Below, one piece after another: positions 27,021-34,498 of a stretch of 64,000 bases of DNA (position 1 is the first letter of the stretch; every line of letters starts with the position of its first letter). The translations under genes and the position numbers were made by a program. Origin of the DNA: Pedobacter westerhofensis (GTDB lineage: Bacteria; Bacteroidota; Bacteroidia; Sphingobacteriales; Sphingobacteriaceae); assembly GCF_900182595.1 (NCBI RefSeq), contig NZ_FXTN01000009.1:124001-188000 (forward strand). The letters are read 5' to 3'. The notes below the pieces were generated by a model that searched no databases, was not told the DNA's origin, and saw only the letters and a list, made by a program, of their open reading frames with translations.

Positions 27021-28394
27021 ATGGAAGAAAAGGTTGTTGAAGAGGTTGTTGAACTGATTGAGCGTAACGTTGAGGGAGAATTAAGAGATTATTTGGATGC
27101 ACTCAATATATCAGATGTAGAGCATTTAATAGACGATCTTCCGCAATACGCAGTAACCTTTATTGATACCATATCCGTTAAAAGGGCGGTAAATGTTTTC
27201 AGGATCCTGGATTTTCCAACTCAGGAGAAGATTATCAAAAAACTTCCCGGAGAAAAACTTGCTGAACTCATCAACCTGCTGCCACCTGACGACAGGACTT
27301 CCCTGTTCTCTGAGCTAAAAGGAGATGCTGTAAAAAAGCTGATCATCCTTTTGCCGGCTAAGGACAGGGTAGAAGCGCTATCCCTCTTAGGTTATAAAGA
27401 GGATAGTGTTGGCCGTTTGATGACCCCGGATTACATCGCTGTTAAGAAGGATTGGACTGTTAAAACGGTTTTGGCGCATATCAGAAAGTACGGCAAGGAC
27501 TCTGAAACGATCGATGTGATCTATGTGATTGATGAAAATGGTGTGCTCCTGGATGATATCAGGATCCGGGAGATCCTACTGGCTGATCCCGGTGTACCGA
27601 TTGTTGAATTAACCGACAACCGTTCTATTGCACTGAATGCAAATGATCCCCAGGAAGAGGCGATCAATGTTTTTAGAATGAACAACAGAGTGGCACTTCC
27701 TGTGACGGATGATAACAATGTACTGCTGGGAATCGTAACTGTAGATGATATTCTTTGGATTGCCAATGAAGAATACACCGAGGATATGCATAAGATCGGG
27801 GGCACGCAGGCACTTGACGAGCCTTATCTTGATATGCCGATCTTTGGACTGTTTAAACGTAGAATAGGATGGCTGGTGGTTCTTTTTCTTGGAGAAATGT
27901 TGACGGCAACAGCTATGGCACATTTCGAAGCGGATATTGCCAAGGCAGTGGTGCTGGCAATGTTTGTTCCGCTGATCATCTCGAGCGGAGGGAATAGTGG
28001 TTCCCAGGCTTCTACACTGATTATACAGGCCATGGCGCTTGGAGAAATTACTATTGGCGACTGGTGGCGTGTAATGAGAAGGGAACTGATCTCAGGACTA
28101 ATGCTCGGGATTGTCCTGGGCGCGATTGGATTTCTGAGGATTTTTACCTGGACGCTTTTCTCAGACTTGTACGGACCGCACTGGGCACTGCTGGGTGTCA
28201 CCGTAGGAATTGCGCTGGTGGGCGTAGTCTTATGGGGATCTCTCGCAGGATCAATGCTGCCGCTGCTCTTAAAGAAACTGGGTGCCGATCCCGCAACATC
28301 TTCCGCTCCTTTTGTCGCTACACTGGTTGACGTTACGGGACTGATTATCTATTTTTCTGTAGCGGTCATGTTCCTTACAGGGGTCTTGCTGTAG
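27021..28394 (+). CDS. mgtE: Magnesium transporter MgtE
   Basis: Inner-membrane Mg2+ channel of 457 aa. The N-terminal MgtE_N domain (about 20-130, DLPQYAVTFIDTISVKRAV, LPPDDRTSLFSEL) is followed by two CBS domains (about 135-260, RLMTPDYIAVKKDWTV) and a five-helix membrane domain (about 285-457) with the conserved PLIISSGGNSGSQASTLIIQ segment near residue 315. Gating by cytoplasmic Mg2+ through the N and CBS domains is the family mechanism. Standing alone between a TetR-type gene and a convergent dioxygenase gene. Confidence 0.95.
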   Translation: MEEKVVEEVVELIERNVEGELRDYLDALNISDVEHLIDDLPQYAVTFIDTISVKRAVNVFRILDFPTQEKIIKKLPGEKLAELINLLPPDDRTSLFSELKGDAVKKLIILLPAKDRVEALSLLGYKEDSVGRLMTPDYIAVKKDWTVKTVLAHIRKYGKDSETIDVIYVIDENGVLLDDIRIREILLADPGVPIVELTDNRSIALNANDPQEEAINVFRMNNRVALPVTDDNNVLLGIVTVDDILWIANEEYTEDMHKIGGTQALDEPYLDMPIFGLFKRRIGWLVVLFLGEMLTATAMAHFEADIAKAVVLAMFVPLIISSGGNSGSQASTLIIQAMALGEITIGDWWRVMRRELISGLMLGIVLGAIGFLRIFTWTLFSDLYGPHWALLGVTVGIALVGVVLWGSLAGSMLPLLLKKLGADPATSSAPFVATLVDVTGLIIYFSVAVMFLTGVLL

Positions 28395-28421
28395 CTGTAA
28401 TTGAGTATAACAAAGTATATT

Positions 28422-28459
28422 TATACATAGATATCTGTAGCTATAGGTATCTATGTATA
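28422..28459. repeat. AT-rich inverted repeat between convergent genes
   Basis: TATACATAGATATC (28422-28435) pairs with GGTATCTATGTATA (28446-28459) with one non-Watson-Crick position across a 10-nt loop. It lies between mgtE and the minus-strand dioxygenase gene and may help end transcription, although no T-run follows. Confidence 0.6.
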
Positions 28460-28576
28460 TTGAAAAATCTGATACCCGCGATGCTCCCCGCAAGCCGGTC
28501 TAAACTTTTTCTGAGCTCCGTCAGTTTCCCTGAACGTATCAGCCAGGTTATAATTAAGCCAATCAGCATGTCCGAA

Positions 28577-29383
28577 TTATTTAACTAAACCTGCAAAGCG
28601 CTGATAAAATGCTGTCGGGCTTTTCTCATTCTTAGGTTCAAATTTTCCGGCAATGATTGGCAGGTAGATTACCCTTCTGCGGCTTTCTTCACCTGTCACT
28701 GCAGATTGTGCAACGCGGTGCCAGAGCCTTCCGTCATGGATCGTTAGGTCGCCTGCGTTGGGAACGATAGCCACTTCCTTTTGGTCGGCCTTGTTGTCGA
28801 GGAAGTACCTTTTCCGAAATAACATGTTGTATAAACTTTGCTTGTGTGTCCCCGCCAAAACCCTTAAGCCTCCATTTTCCGGTTTTACATTGCTGAGGTG
28901 TATCCCTACATTCAGCATTGGGTTTAGCCTTGCACCCTGGAAAATATCCCTGAGGCCGTCGGTGTGCCAGCCCATTTGGGTAAACTTGCTGTCAACTCCG
29001 TTTACATAATGGTTTAGTACCATCCCGTCTTTTTCCTCTGTGCCCAGGCGGGCTCCGGGACCGATCAGGTCCAGTAATATTTCAAATCTTGGATCATGTG
29101 TTAATCCTGCAAATAATGGATGGTGCTGGTTGATGAAAGCAAAGCGCTGCACCAATGGCGAGCCATCGAGGTCTTTTCCGTATTTTATTGGTATGCCGTT
29201 TACTTTAACCCTTTGCTCGGTGATCCATTGCTTCTGAACCTGTGATGAGGCTTCGATAATATCATTTACGGTTTCCTGTCTGATGAAATTTTTGAAATGA
29301 ATAAAACCGTTCCGGTTGAAAAATTCTTTTTGCTCAGCGGTAATTTCACTGCCTAAAGTGAATTTTATAGATAAGTTGTCCAT
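28577..29383 (-). CDS. Phytanoyl-CoA dioxygenase (PhyH)-family Fe(II)/2-oxoglutarate oxygenase
   Basis: A 268-aa cytoplasmic oxygenase. The facial-triad motif HxD is in MGWHTDGLRD and the distal His in IHDGRLWHRVAQS; SRRRVIYLP supplies the 2-oxoglutarate-binding Arg. The N-terminal TAEQKEFFNRNGFIHFKNFI is the usual PhyH opening. Substrate unknown. I chose the ATG at 29383 (MDNLSIKFT); an upstream start at 29431 would add 16 poorly conserved residues. The region upstream is unusual: a full consensus promoter, an operator-like palindrome, hairpins and a poly-Leu mini-ORF, which suggest nutrient-controlled expression. Confidence 0.87.
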   Translation of the reverse strand: MDNLSIKFTLGSEITAEQKEFFNRNGFIHFKNFIRQETVNDIIEASSQVQKQWITEQRVKVNGIPIKYGKDLDGSPLVQRFAFINQHHPLFAGLTHDPRFEILLDLIGPGARLGTEEKDGMVLNHYVNGVDSKFTQMGWHTDGLRDIFQGARLNPMLNVGIHLSNVKPENGGLRVLAGTHKQSLYNMLFRKRYFLDNKADQKEVAIVPNAGDLTIHDGRLWHRVAQSAVTGEESRRRVIYLPIIAGKFEPKNEKSPTAFYQRFAGLVK

Positions 29384-29460
29384 GACTGTAAATTTTAATA
29401 CGAATGAATAAATAAGATAGTAGCGCCCCAAGCCTGTGAAACGGGCCTGGAGGATGTTGA

Positions 29461-29505
29461 TTAATCAATAAGGGATTTAGAGATTAACAGCAACAACAGC
29501 AACAT
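29461..29505 (-). CDS. Putative poly-leucine leader peptide, 14 aa
   Basis: ATG at 29505 to TAA at 29461 reads MLLLLLLISKSLID, with six consecutive Leu codons. It is preceded by a small hairpin (CCTTT TCTC AAAGG) and an AGGG-like ribosome binding site, and followed by a GC-rich hairpin (CCAGGCCCG...) before the dioxygenase ATG. Position inside a promoter-proximal leader is typical of a translated attenuator peptide; function is not proven. Confidence 0.4.
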   Translation of the reverse strand: MLLLLLLISKSLID

Positions 29506-29582
29506 ACAGCCCTTTGAGAAAAGGACATTCGCATTGAGCATGCGCTATGGATATGTTGGTTGTTTGTCATCTGAAATAAAGT

Positions 29583-29597
29583 CTACTTAATTAGTAG
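29583..29597. promoter_or_regulatory. Operator-like palindrome CTACT-N5-AGTAG
   Basis: Perfect 5-bp arms with an AT-rich centre, immediately downstream of the -7 element of the dioxygenase promoter, so a bound repressor would cover the transcription start. The style recalls sites of Rrf2-type regulators, but no regulator gene is adjacent. Confidence 0.4.
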
Positions 29598-29603
29598 TCA
29601 TTA

Positions 29604-29633
29604 CAAATGTAGTAAAATATTTGTCCAAACAAA
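29604..29633 (-). promoter_or_regulatory. Consensus Bacteroidota promoter for the PhyH gene
   Basis: On the minus strand TTTG (29633-29630), an 18-nt spacer and TACATTTG (29611-29604) match TTTG-N(17-23)-TAnnTTTG exactly. The predicted start near 29598 gives a leader of about 215 nt before the dioxygenase ATG. Confidence 0.7.
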
Positions 29634-29681
29634 TTTTATTTGAGATATTTTTCAGGGCAGGATATCTTATGGGGCATTTGG

Positions 29682-30458
29682 CTAACGGCTGTACAAACCC
29701 GCGCCAACCCGCTCAACAAGGGCCTTTGGTAAATGGCCTGCGAAAAAAGAAGAAATCTTATTCATAAAGCCCGGTATGATCTCTGCCTTTTTACTGAACA
29801 TTCCCTTTAGGCCGCTTTGTGCCACCTCTTCGGGCAGCATATTAAATTTCTCTGCGAGATCGGCGAAAGCATCCAGACCGGCACGGCTGGCAAAAGCAGT
29901 ATCAGTAGGACCGGGGCAGAGACAGCTAACAGACACAGATGAGTGCTGTAGCTCGTATCGTATCGCCCGGCTGTAATTGAGAATAAAGGTTTTGCTGGCC
30001 GCGTATAATGAGAAGCTGGGAAGCGCCTGGTAAGCAGCAGTACTGGATATATTTAAGATGTATGCCTGCTTTTGTTGTTTGAGCAGGGGTAGTAAATGGT
30101 ACGTTAATTCCACTACTGCATTGATATTTAGCTGAAGCATATTCATTTGATCACTGAGCGGCAACTCTGTAAAAACTCCCCATACCCCGTAGCCTGCACT
30201 GTTGATGAGGATAGATAATTCTGAGGTGTAGGAGCTGCACCAGTCGGCTACTTTTTCGGCGGCACCATTTTCAGAAAGGTCGGCAGGAAGACACGCTGTC
30301 TGAATACCATACTCTTTTTGCAGTAAGGCTGAAAGCTCCTGAAGATCTTTTTCTGACCGGGCAACCAGCAATAAATTATAGCCGGCTTTTGCAAGCAGCA
30401 GGGCGATTGATTTTCCGATGCCTTTGCTGGCACCTGTGATCAGAGCGTATTCAGTCAT
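29682..30458 (-). CDS. Short-chain dehydrogenase/reductase
   Basis: A 258-aa classical SDR. The Rossmann motif TGASKGIGKS (residues 8-17), the NSAG motif, catalytic Ser in NISSTAAYQALPSFS, and YAASK (Tyr and Lys) are all present; the CPGPTDTAF segment follows. The sequence type resembles the YqjQ/DltE group of uncharacterised oxidoreductases. Substrate unknown. Single gene, divergent from a small ORF. Confidence 0.9.
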   Translation of the reverse strand: MTEYALITGASKGIGKSIALLLAKAGYNLLLVARSEKDLQELSALLQKEYGIQTACLPADLSENGAAEKVADWCSSYTSELSILINSAGYGVWGVFTELPLSDQMNMLQLNINAVVELTYHLLPLLKQQKQAYILNISSTAAYQALPSFSLYAASKTFILNYSRAIRYELQHSSVSVSCLCPGPTDTAFASRAGLDAFADLAEKFNMLPEEVAQSGLKGMFSKKAEIIPGFMNKISSFFAGHLPKALVERVGAGLYSR

Positions 30459-30516
30459 GTTCGGTAAATTTAGTTTGGTAAAATAACAGCTTTAATTCTC
30501 CAAATCATAATATGAG

Positions 30517-30735
30517 ATGAAGATGAGGAAATCCCTGGCTTTATATTATTATACAAATGGCCGCCCTAAAAACGAAATGAGTGATAAAGTTCATGCTACA
30601 CTCTTTAAAGACAGGGCAGGGCTAAAAGATGATACCATCAAAGAACCGGTAACCGTAAAGGATGTAATCCGCGAGCTGGTTCCGCCAGTGCTTTTTAAAG
30701 CTGCAAACAAATATTTAAATAAAGCGGAACAGTAA
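30517..30735 (+). CDS. Small hypothetical protein, 72 aa
   Basis: Not recognised. A 72-aa basic protein (KSLALYYYTNGRPKNEMSDK) with a C-terminal helix (VKDVIRELVPPVLFKAANKYLNK) and no membrane segment. It has its own regulatory gap with the divergent SDR gene and is closed by a good terminator, which supports a real gene. An internal ATG six bases in is an equally good start. Confidence 0.55.
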   Translation: MKMRKSLALYYYTNGRPKNEMSDKVHATLFKDRAGLKDDTIKEPVTVKDVIRELVPPVLFKAANKYLNKAEQ

Positions 30736-30747
30736 TGTCTCCTGATA

Positions 30748-30787
30748 AAAAATCCCGGTTTAACCTTACAGCTAAAGCGGGATTTTT
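30748..30787. terminator. Bidirectional terminator between convergent genes
   Basis: AAAAATCCCG (30748-30757) pairs with CGGGATTTTT (30778-30787), and the stem continues beyond one mismatch (TTTA/TAAA). A and T runs on both flanks fit use by the small plus-strand gene and by ychF on the minus strand. Confidence 0.8.
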
Positions 30788-30803
30788 ATGAAGTTATATT
30801 TTA

Positions 30804-31898
30804 TTATACGTTAAACCTGAAGTGCATGATATCTCCATCTTCCACAACATAGGTTTTTCCCTCAACACCAAGCTTTCCGGCATCTTTACAGGCGTTCTCT
30901 GAGCCTAATGTCACGAAGTCAATATACTTGATGACCTCAGCACGGATAAATCCTTTCTCGAAGTCGGTGTGGATCACACCAGCTGCCTGCGGTGCAGTAA
31001 AGCCTTTAGTGATTGTCCATGCCCTTACTTCCTGTACTCCCGCTGTAAAATACGTATACAGATCAAGTAAGCGGTAAGCAGCTACGATCAGCTTATTCAC
31101 ACCGGATTCCTGTAGGCCCAGGTCAGACAAAAACTCCTGGCGTTCTTCATAGCTTTCAAGTTCTGCAATCTCAGATTCTATTTTAGCAGAAATAATCAAA
31201 ACTTCGGCATTCTCATCCTTTACAGCTTCTTTCACACGGTCAACATATGAATTTCCGTTGATCACAGAATTCTCATCTACATTACATACATACATTACCG
31301 GTTTTTGGGTGAGTAATCCCAAGCCCTCGATAAAGTCAAAGTCATCTTTTTCAAGTGCTGCAGAACGCACTGATTTTCCGCTTTCCAAATGTGGTTTGAT
31401 CACACTTAAAACCTCAAACGTACGTTTTGCTTCTTTATCAGTTTTAGCTAGTTTTTCAACTTTCTGAATACGTTTTTCAACGGTATCAAGATCTTTCAGC
31501 TGCAGTTCAGTATCAATAATTTCTTTGTCGCGTATAGGATCAACAGAACCATCTACGTGGATCACATTTCCATCATCAAAACAACGCAATACATGTATGA
31601 TCGCATTGGTAGCCCTGATGTTCCCTAAAAACTGGTTCCCAAGTCCTTCACCTTTTGATGCCCCTTTTACTAAACCAGCGATATCAACAATTTCAATCGT
31701 ATTAGGTACTACACGATTAGGTTTTACCAGTTCTTCGAGCTTGGTTAGCCTTTCGTCAGGTACGGTAATTACACCGATATTTGGTTCAATTGTGCAAAAC
31801 GGAAAGTTTGCCGCCTGAGCTTTTGCGTTTGATAAACAGTTAAACAGGGTAGATTTCCCAACATTTGGTAAACCAACTATACCACATTGTAATGCCAT
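30804..31898 (-). CDS. ychF: Redox-regulated ATPase YchF
   Basis: OBG-type P-loop NTPase of 364 aa that prefers ATP. It shows G1 GLPNVGKST (residues 8-16), the KGEGLGNQFLGNIR switch region that follows G3, a coiled-coil insertion, and a C-terminal TGS domain (about 280-364, TITKGFTAPQAAGVIHTDFE, ending in MHFRFNV). Ribosome-associated and housekeeping in most bacteria. A TACCTTTG promoter element lies 26 bp upstream, and a terminator follows. Confidence 0.96.
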   Translation of the reverse strand: MALQCGIVGLPNVGKSTLFNCLSNAKAQAANFPFCTIEPNIGVITVPDERLTKLEELVKPNRVVPNTIEIVDIAGLVKGASKGEGLGNQFLGNIRATNAIIHVLRCFDDGNVIHVDGSVDPIRDKEIIDTELQLKDLDTVEKRIQKVEKLAKTDKEAKRTFEVLSVIKPHLESGKSVRSAALEKDDFDFIEGLGLLTQKPVMYVCNVDENSVINGNSYVDRVKEAVKDENAEVLIISAKIESEIAELESYEERQEFLSDLGLQESGVNKLIVAAYRLLDLYTYFTAGVQEVRAWTITKGFTAPQAAGVIHTDFEKGFIRAEVIKYIDFVTLGSENACKDAGKLGVEGKTYVVEDGDIMHFRFNV

Positions 31899-31923
31899 GA
31901 ATGATTATTTTCTTGATTTGCCG

Positions 31924-31931
31924 CAAAGGTA
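31924..31931 (-). promoter_or_regulatory. -7 promoter element of ychF (TACCTTTG)
   Basis: Exact TAnnTTTG on the minus strand, 26 bp before the ychF start codon. The -33 element is not clear. Confidence 0.55.
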
Positions 31932-32029
31932 TCAATTTTTTTAAATGCCTGATGCAATAAACTTGCGCCAGACCCAAATATTCATTATGTTTAACAACTT
32001 AAATATAAGTTTTAATCTATCCCAGCAAT

Positions 32030-32515
32030 ATGGACAACTTTGAAGAAATAGAACCGGTTTCGCAACATGAAGATGAAGTGGATGCATTATGGGTTTCAGA
32101 GGATGTGCGAAGTTATTTGTATGAGACTGCTAAATGGACAAAATTCCTGGCTATTGTAGGGTTCGTTTTTGCGGGAATGACGGCGATTGGCGCATTTGGC
32201 GCAGGTGCAGTATTGAATACTATATCTGCAGTACAGCCAAACAGTCCTTTGATGAAAATCGGTGCGGCAGGCCTGACGGTGATGTATTTGCTTTTTGCCG
32301 TCTTCATTTTCTACCCCAGTTATCTGTTGTATAAATTTTCTGCGGCTACAAACCAGGCGGTTTTATTTGCAGATCAGCCAAGTTTATCTGTTGCGATGAG
32401 CAAAATGAAATCCTACTTTAAATTCTGGGGAATCCTGACCATCATTATCATTGCATTTTATGCTTTTGCGATCATACTGGTGGCAATAGGAGGCATTGCA
32501 ATGGCATCCCGATAA
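32030..32515 (+). CDS. Membrane protein, DUF5362-like
   Basis: A 161-aa membrane protein with an acidic N-terminus, then hydrophobic segments at about 34-58, 72-98 and 125-155. The motif ETAKWTKFLAIVGFVFAG and the SVAMSKMKSYFKFWGILTII stretch resemble a Bacteroidota family of unknown function that I recall as DUF5362. No enzymatic motif is seen. Single gene with its own terminator. Confidence 0.75.
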   Translation: MDNFEEIEPVSQHEDEVDALWVSEDVRSYLYETAKWTKFLAIVGFVFAGMTAIGAFGAGAVLNTISAVQPNSPLMKIGAAGLTVMYLLFAVFIFYPSYLLYKFSAATNQAVLFADQPSLSVAMSKMKSYFKFWGILTIIIIAFYAFAIILVAIGGIAMASR

Positions 32516-32525
32516 AGGTCAAGGC

Positions 32526-32558
32526 AAAGCCCGCCGGTCTAATACCGGGCAGGGCTTT
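32526..32558 (+). terminator. Terminator overlapping the convergent SRPBCC stop
   Basis: AAAGCCC-G-CCGGT (32526-32538) pairs with ACCGG-GC-AGGGCTTT (32544-32558), followed by TCTATTTC. It serves the plus-strand membrane protein gene and includes the stop codon of the minus-strand gene. Confidence 0.65.
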
Positions 32559-33231
32559 CTATTTCATGTTTAAAAGTTTTGATTTCTTTGCTCAGCAGTT
32601 GCTCAAAATAGGGATTGAATAATCTTGCCAAACCTATTCCTACCCCGCCAACAGGAGGATGGTAGGACAAAACGATCTTAAGGTTTGTGCCCATCCCGTC
32701 TGGTATTTGTTCAAACTCTACTTTCCCGACATGCTGAAGTACTGAGCCTTTTGCCGATCTCCATCCGATCAGACGGCCGGGCTCATCTTTCACGATTTCT
32801 GCAGTCCAGTCTACCGGGAGAATATTGCCAAGCACCTTGCTTTTCCAGTGCGAAACCTTTTCGCTCAGCATCTTTACATCAAACAAATGATTTACACTGC
32901 CTGGAAGATTATTCAGATTTCTCCAATAGGCATAAACCTCTGCCGCATGACGGTCGATCACAAACTCGCCGCGGATATTAACCGCCTGTGGTTTTGTTCC
33001 GTCTATATCCAGCTGTTCGTAAAACAGGCAGCGGCCGGTAAAACCTCTGTATGTGAGGTATGCACCATATAAGAATTTTGGTTTAAAAGGATTTCTGAGC
33101 CCTTTGCTAAGCAGTATTGCTCCCGCAAATACAGAAACAAATCTTTCTGTCAGACCTACATTCTCATGCTGCTGTTTTTCTATTGAAAAATTACCCGATC
33201 GTAATTTAAGATGTTCCTGATGCGTCTCCAT
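32539..33231 (-). CDS. SRPBCC-fold (polyketide cyclase/dehydrase-like) protein
   Basis: A 230-aa protein. The N-terminal 85 residues (VGLTERFVSVFAGAILLSKGLRN, YGAYLTYRGFTGRCLFYEQL) form a short hydrophobic hairpin of the DUF2892 kind; the rest (about 85-225, GEFVIDRHAAEVYAYWRNLNNLPG, VSHWKSKVLG, WTAEIVKDEPGRLIGWRS) is a START/SRPBCC lipid- or small-molecule-binding fold. It starts 2 bp after the stop of an 81-aa gene, so the two are co-transcribed. Ligand unknown; family members often appear in stress or desiccation gene sets. Confidence 0.8.
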   Translation of the reverse strand: METHQEHLKLRSGNFSIEKQQHENVGLTERFVSVFAGAILLSKGLRNPFKPKFLYGAYLTYRGFTGRCLFYEQLDIDGTKPQAVNIRGEFVIDRHAAEVYAYWRNLNNLPGSVNHLFDVKMLSEKVSHWKSKVLGNILPVDWTAEIVKDEPGRLIGWRSAKGSVLQHVGKVEFEQIPDGMGTNLKIVLSYHPPVGGVGIGLARLFNPYFEQLLSKEIKTFKHEIESPARY

Positions 33232-33233
33232 AT

Positions 33234-33479
33234 TTATTTCTTTTGTTCAATAGCCTCGCCGATTGCAGCAACTTCTTCATCACTGAGCTCGCCCCAGAGT
33301 TGTTCCCATTTCTGATCTTCATCCAGTCTGATCTGTGTGATCTGCTCATCTCCTGATTTGCAGACAAAATATTCTACGCCATCACTGGTTTCATCAGGTT
33401 TAACGGTAATCGTTTTGCTTTGTCCGTCCAGGTTGATAACAATGTCAAACTCTGGATTATGTAATTCTAGCTCTGCCAT
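33234..33479 (-). CDS. Small acidic hypothetical protein, 81 aa
   Basis: Not recognised. An acidic 81-aa protein with beta-strand-like start (FDIVINLDGQSKTITVKPDE) and a helical end (WGELSDEEVAAIGEAIEQKK). Immediately precedes the SRPBCC gene with a 2-bp gap, so the two probably work together. No signal peptide. Confidence 0.7.
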   Translation of the reverse strand: MAELELHNPEFDIVINLDGQSKTITVKPDETSDGVEYFVCKSGDEQITQIRLDEDQKWEQLWGELSDEEVAAIGEAIEQKK

Positions 33480-33584
33480 AATTTATCTTTTATATCTAGG
33501 TAACAGATTTAGGGCATGAGTGTTTCGGGAACTTGAGTTTAATTGATGGACGCGTTTTTTTTTTGCGCCAGGCGCGCATAAAAA

Positions 33585-33616
33585 AAACACCTGCAAAAAT
33601 TAGTCTGCAAGTGTTT
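33585..33616 (-). terminator. Terminator of the J/KTSC gene
   Basis: AAACAC-C-TGCA (33585-33595) pairs with TGCA-A-GTGTTT (33606-33616) with one mismatch. On the minus strand a run of eight T follows. Confidence 0.7.
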
Positions 33617-33667
33617 ATTATTTTAATATCCCGGATTTACCGTCCGGAGATCTGAAAACTTAAAAGC

Positions 33668-34120
33668 TTAGTTCTGCGCTTCTTCCAGTTTCACGATATT
33701 CCTGTAAGGGAATGAAGTGAAAATATGACGGCGTGCAAACCTGCCCGGAGAATCGGCATTGACTAATTTCACATAAATCGCTTTAGGTACTTCAAAATAT
33801 TCATATGCACTTCCGTCAAGGAAATACACTGTAAGCACCAATCCTGCCCATTTATAGTCAGCAATACCACATGTAGCAGTTGTAGCTGTATATTCTTCAA
33901 TTGAAAGCGCAAGCGTTTCCGGAGCAATGCTTACCAGGAAATGGTAGGCCTCAATAATTTCTTTACTTTTTACCTCAGCGGCTAATTTAGCTTCGTCGCT
34001 TTCCTGAAATTTATCCGGATGATATTCCTTCATTAAATTTCTGTAAATAGTTTTTAACTCTTTAAGTTCGGCATCTTTCTGAACACCCAATAATTTTCTG
34101 TAATCAACAATCTTCTTCAT
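33668..34120 (-). CDS. J-domain plus KTSC-domain protein
   Basis: A 150-aa cytoplasmic protein. Residues 1-70 are a J domain with the HPD motif (MKEYHPDKF), which stimulates Hsp70 ATPase in known cases. Residues 85-145 match the KTSC domain (WAGLVLTVYFLDGSAYEYFEVP, AKG-like SPGRFARRHIF), often linked to nucleic-acid processes. The ATG at 34120 begins directly before the J domain; the frame extends further upstream to 34204 but those residues are not J-like. A TACCTTTG promoter element is 82 bp upstream. Confidence 0.85.
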   Translation of the reverse strand: MKKIVDYRKLLGVQKDAELKELKTIYRNLMKEYHPDKFQESDEAKLAAEVKSKEIIEAYHFLVSIAPETLALSIEEYTATTATCGIADYKWAGLVLTVYFLDGSAYEYFEVPKAIYVKLVNADSPGRFARRHIFTSFPYRNIVKLEEAQN

Positions 34121-34201
34121 AATGTATTTAAGGGGCAATAACTGTTTGTGATTAACAGGCTGAATGGCAGGATCAACCGATGGATCAGGGAAACATTTTC
34201 G

Positions 34202-34209
34202 CAAAGGTA
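34202..34209 (-). promoter_or_regulatory. -7 promoter element of the J/KTSC gene (TACCTTTG)
   Basis: Exact TAnnTTTG on the minus strand in the gap shared with the divergent tatA operon. Confidence 0.5.
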
Positions 34210-34252
34210 CAATTTTAAAAACGAAACTAAGATTAAGGTTATGTTATTGATA

Positions 34253-34305
34253 TTTAATCACTTTTTAATTTGCTTTTAATCCGGCTTTAACTGGCCCGTT
34301 TTAAT
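34253..34305 (+). promoter_or_regulatory. Tandem TTTAA[T/C] boxes, 11-bp period, upstream of tatA-RR-HK
   Basis: TTTAAT at 34253, 34264 and 34275 and TTTAAC at 34286 are spaced exactly 11 bp apart; a further TTTAAT follows at 34300. A -7-like TACCTTTT is at 34314-34321. OmpR/PhoB-type regulators bind direct repeats at about one helical turn, and the same repeat occurs before the efflux operon, so these are the likely binding sites of the encoded regulator. Confidence 0.65.
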
Positions 34306-34336
34306 TTTGATTATACCTTTTAAATTTTCAGAACAT

Positions 34337-34498
34337 ATGTTCAATTCAACATTACTGGCTGCCCTGGGCACCCCCGAAATCCTGGTGATCCTCGTTGTCG
34401 TGCTGCTCCTTTTCGGCGGCAAAAAAATCCCTGAGCTGATGAAGGGACTGGGACAGGGAATTAAAGAATTTAAAGACGGTCAAAACGGACATGAATGA
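34337..34498 (+). CDS. tatA: Twin-arginine translocase subunit TatA
   Basis: A 53-aa single-helix membrane protein with the TatA/E pattern: hydrophobic helix (ILVILVVVLLLFGGKKIPEL, residues 12-31), FGGKKIPEL hinge and an amphipathic helix (MKGLGQGIKEFKDG). It forms the pore part of the Tat export system. The ATG at 34337 gives the canonical length; an in-frame earlier start adds ten residues. Its stop overlaps the next ATG (ATGA), so it is translationally coupled to a response regulator, which is an odd partner. tatC is not present here. Confidence 0.9.
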   Translation: MFNSTLLAALGTPEILVILVVVLLLFGGKKIPELMKGLGQGIKEFKDGQNGHE

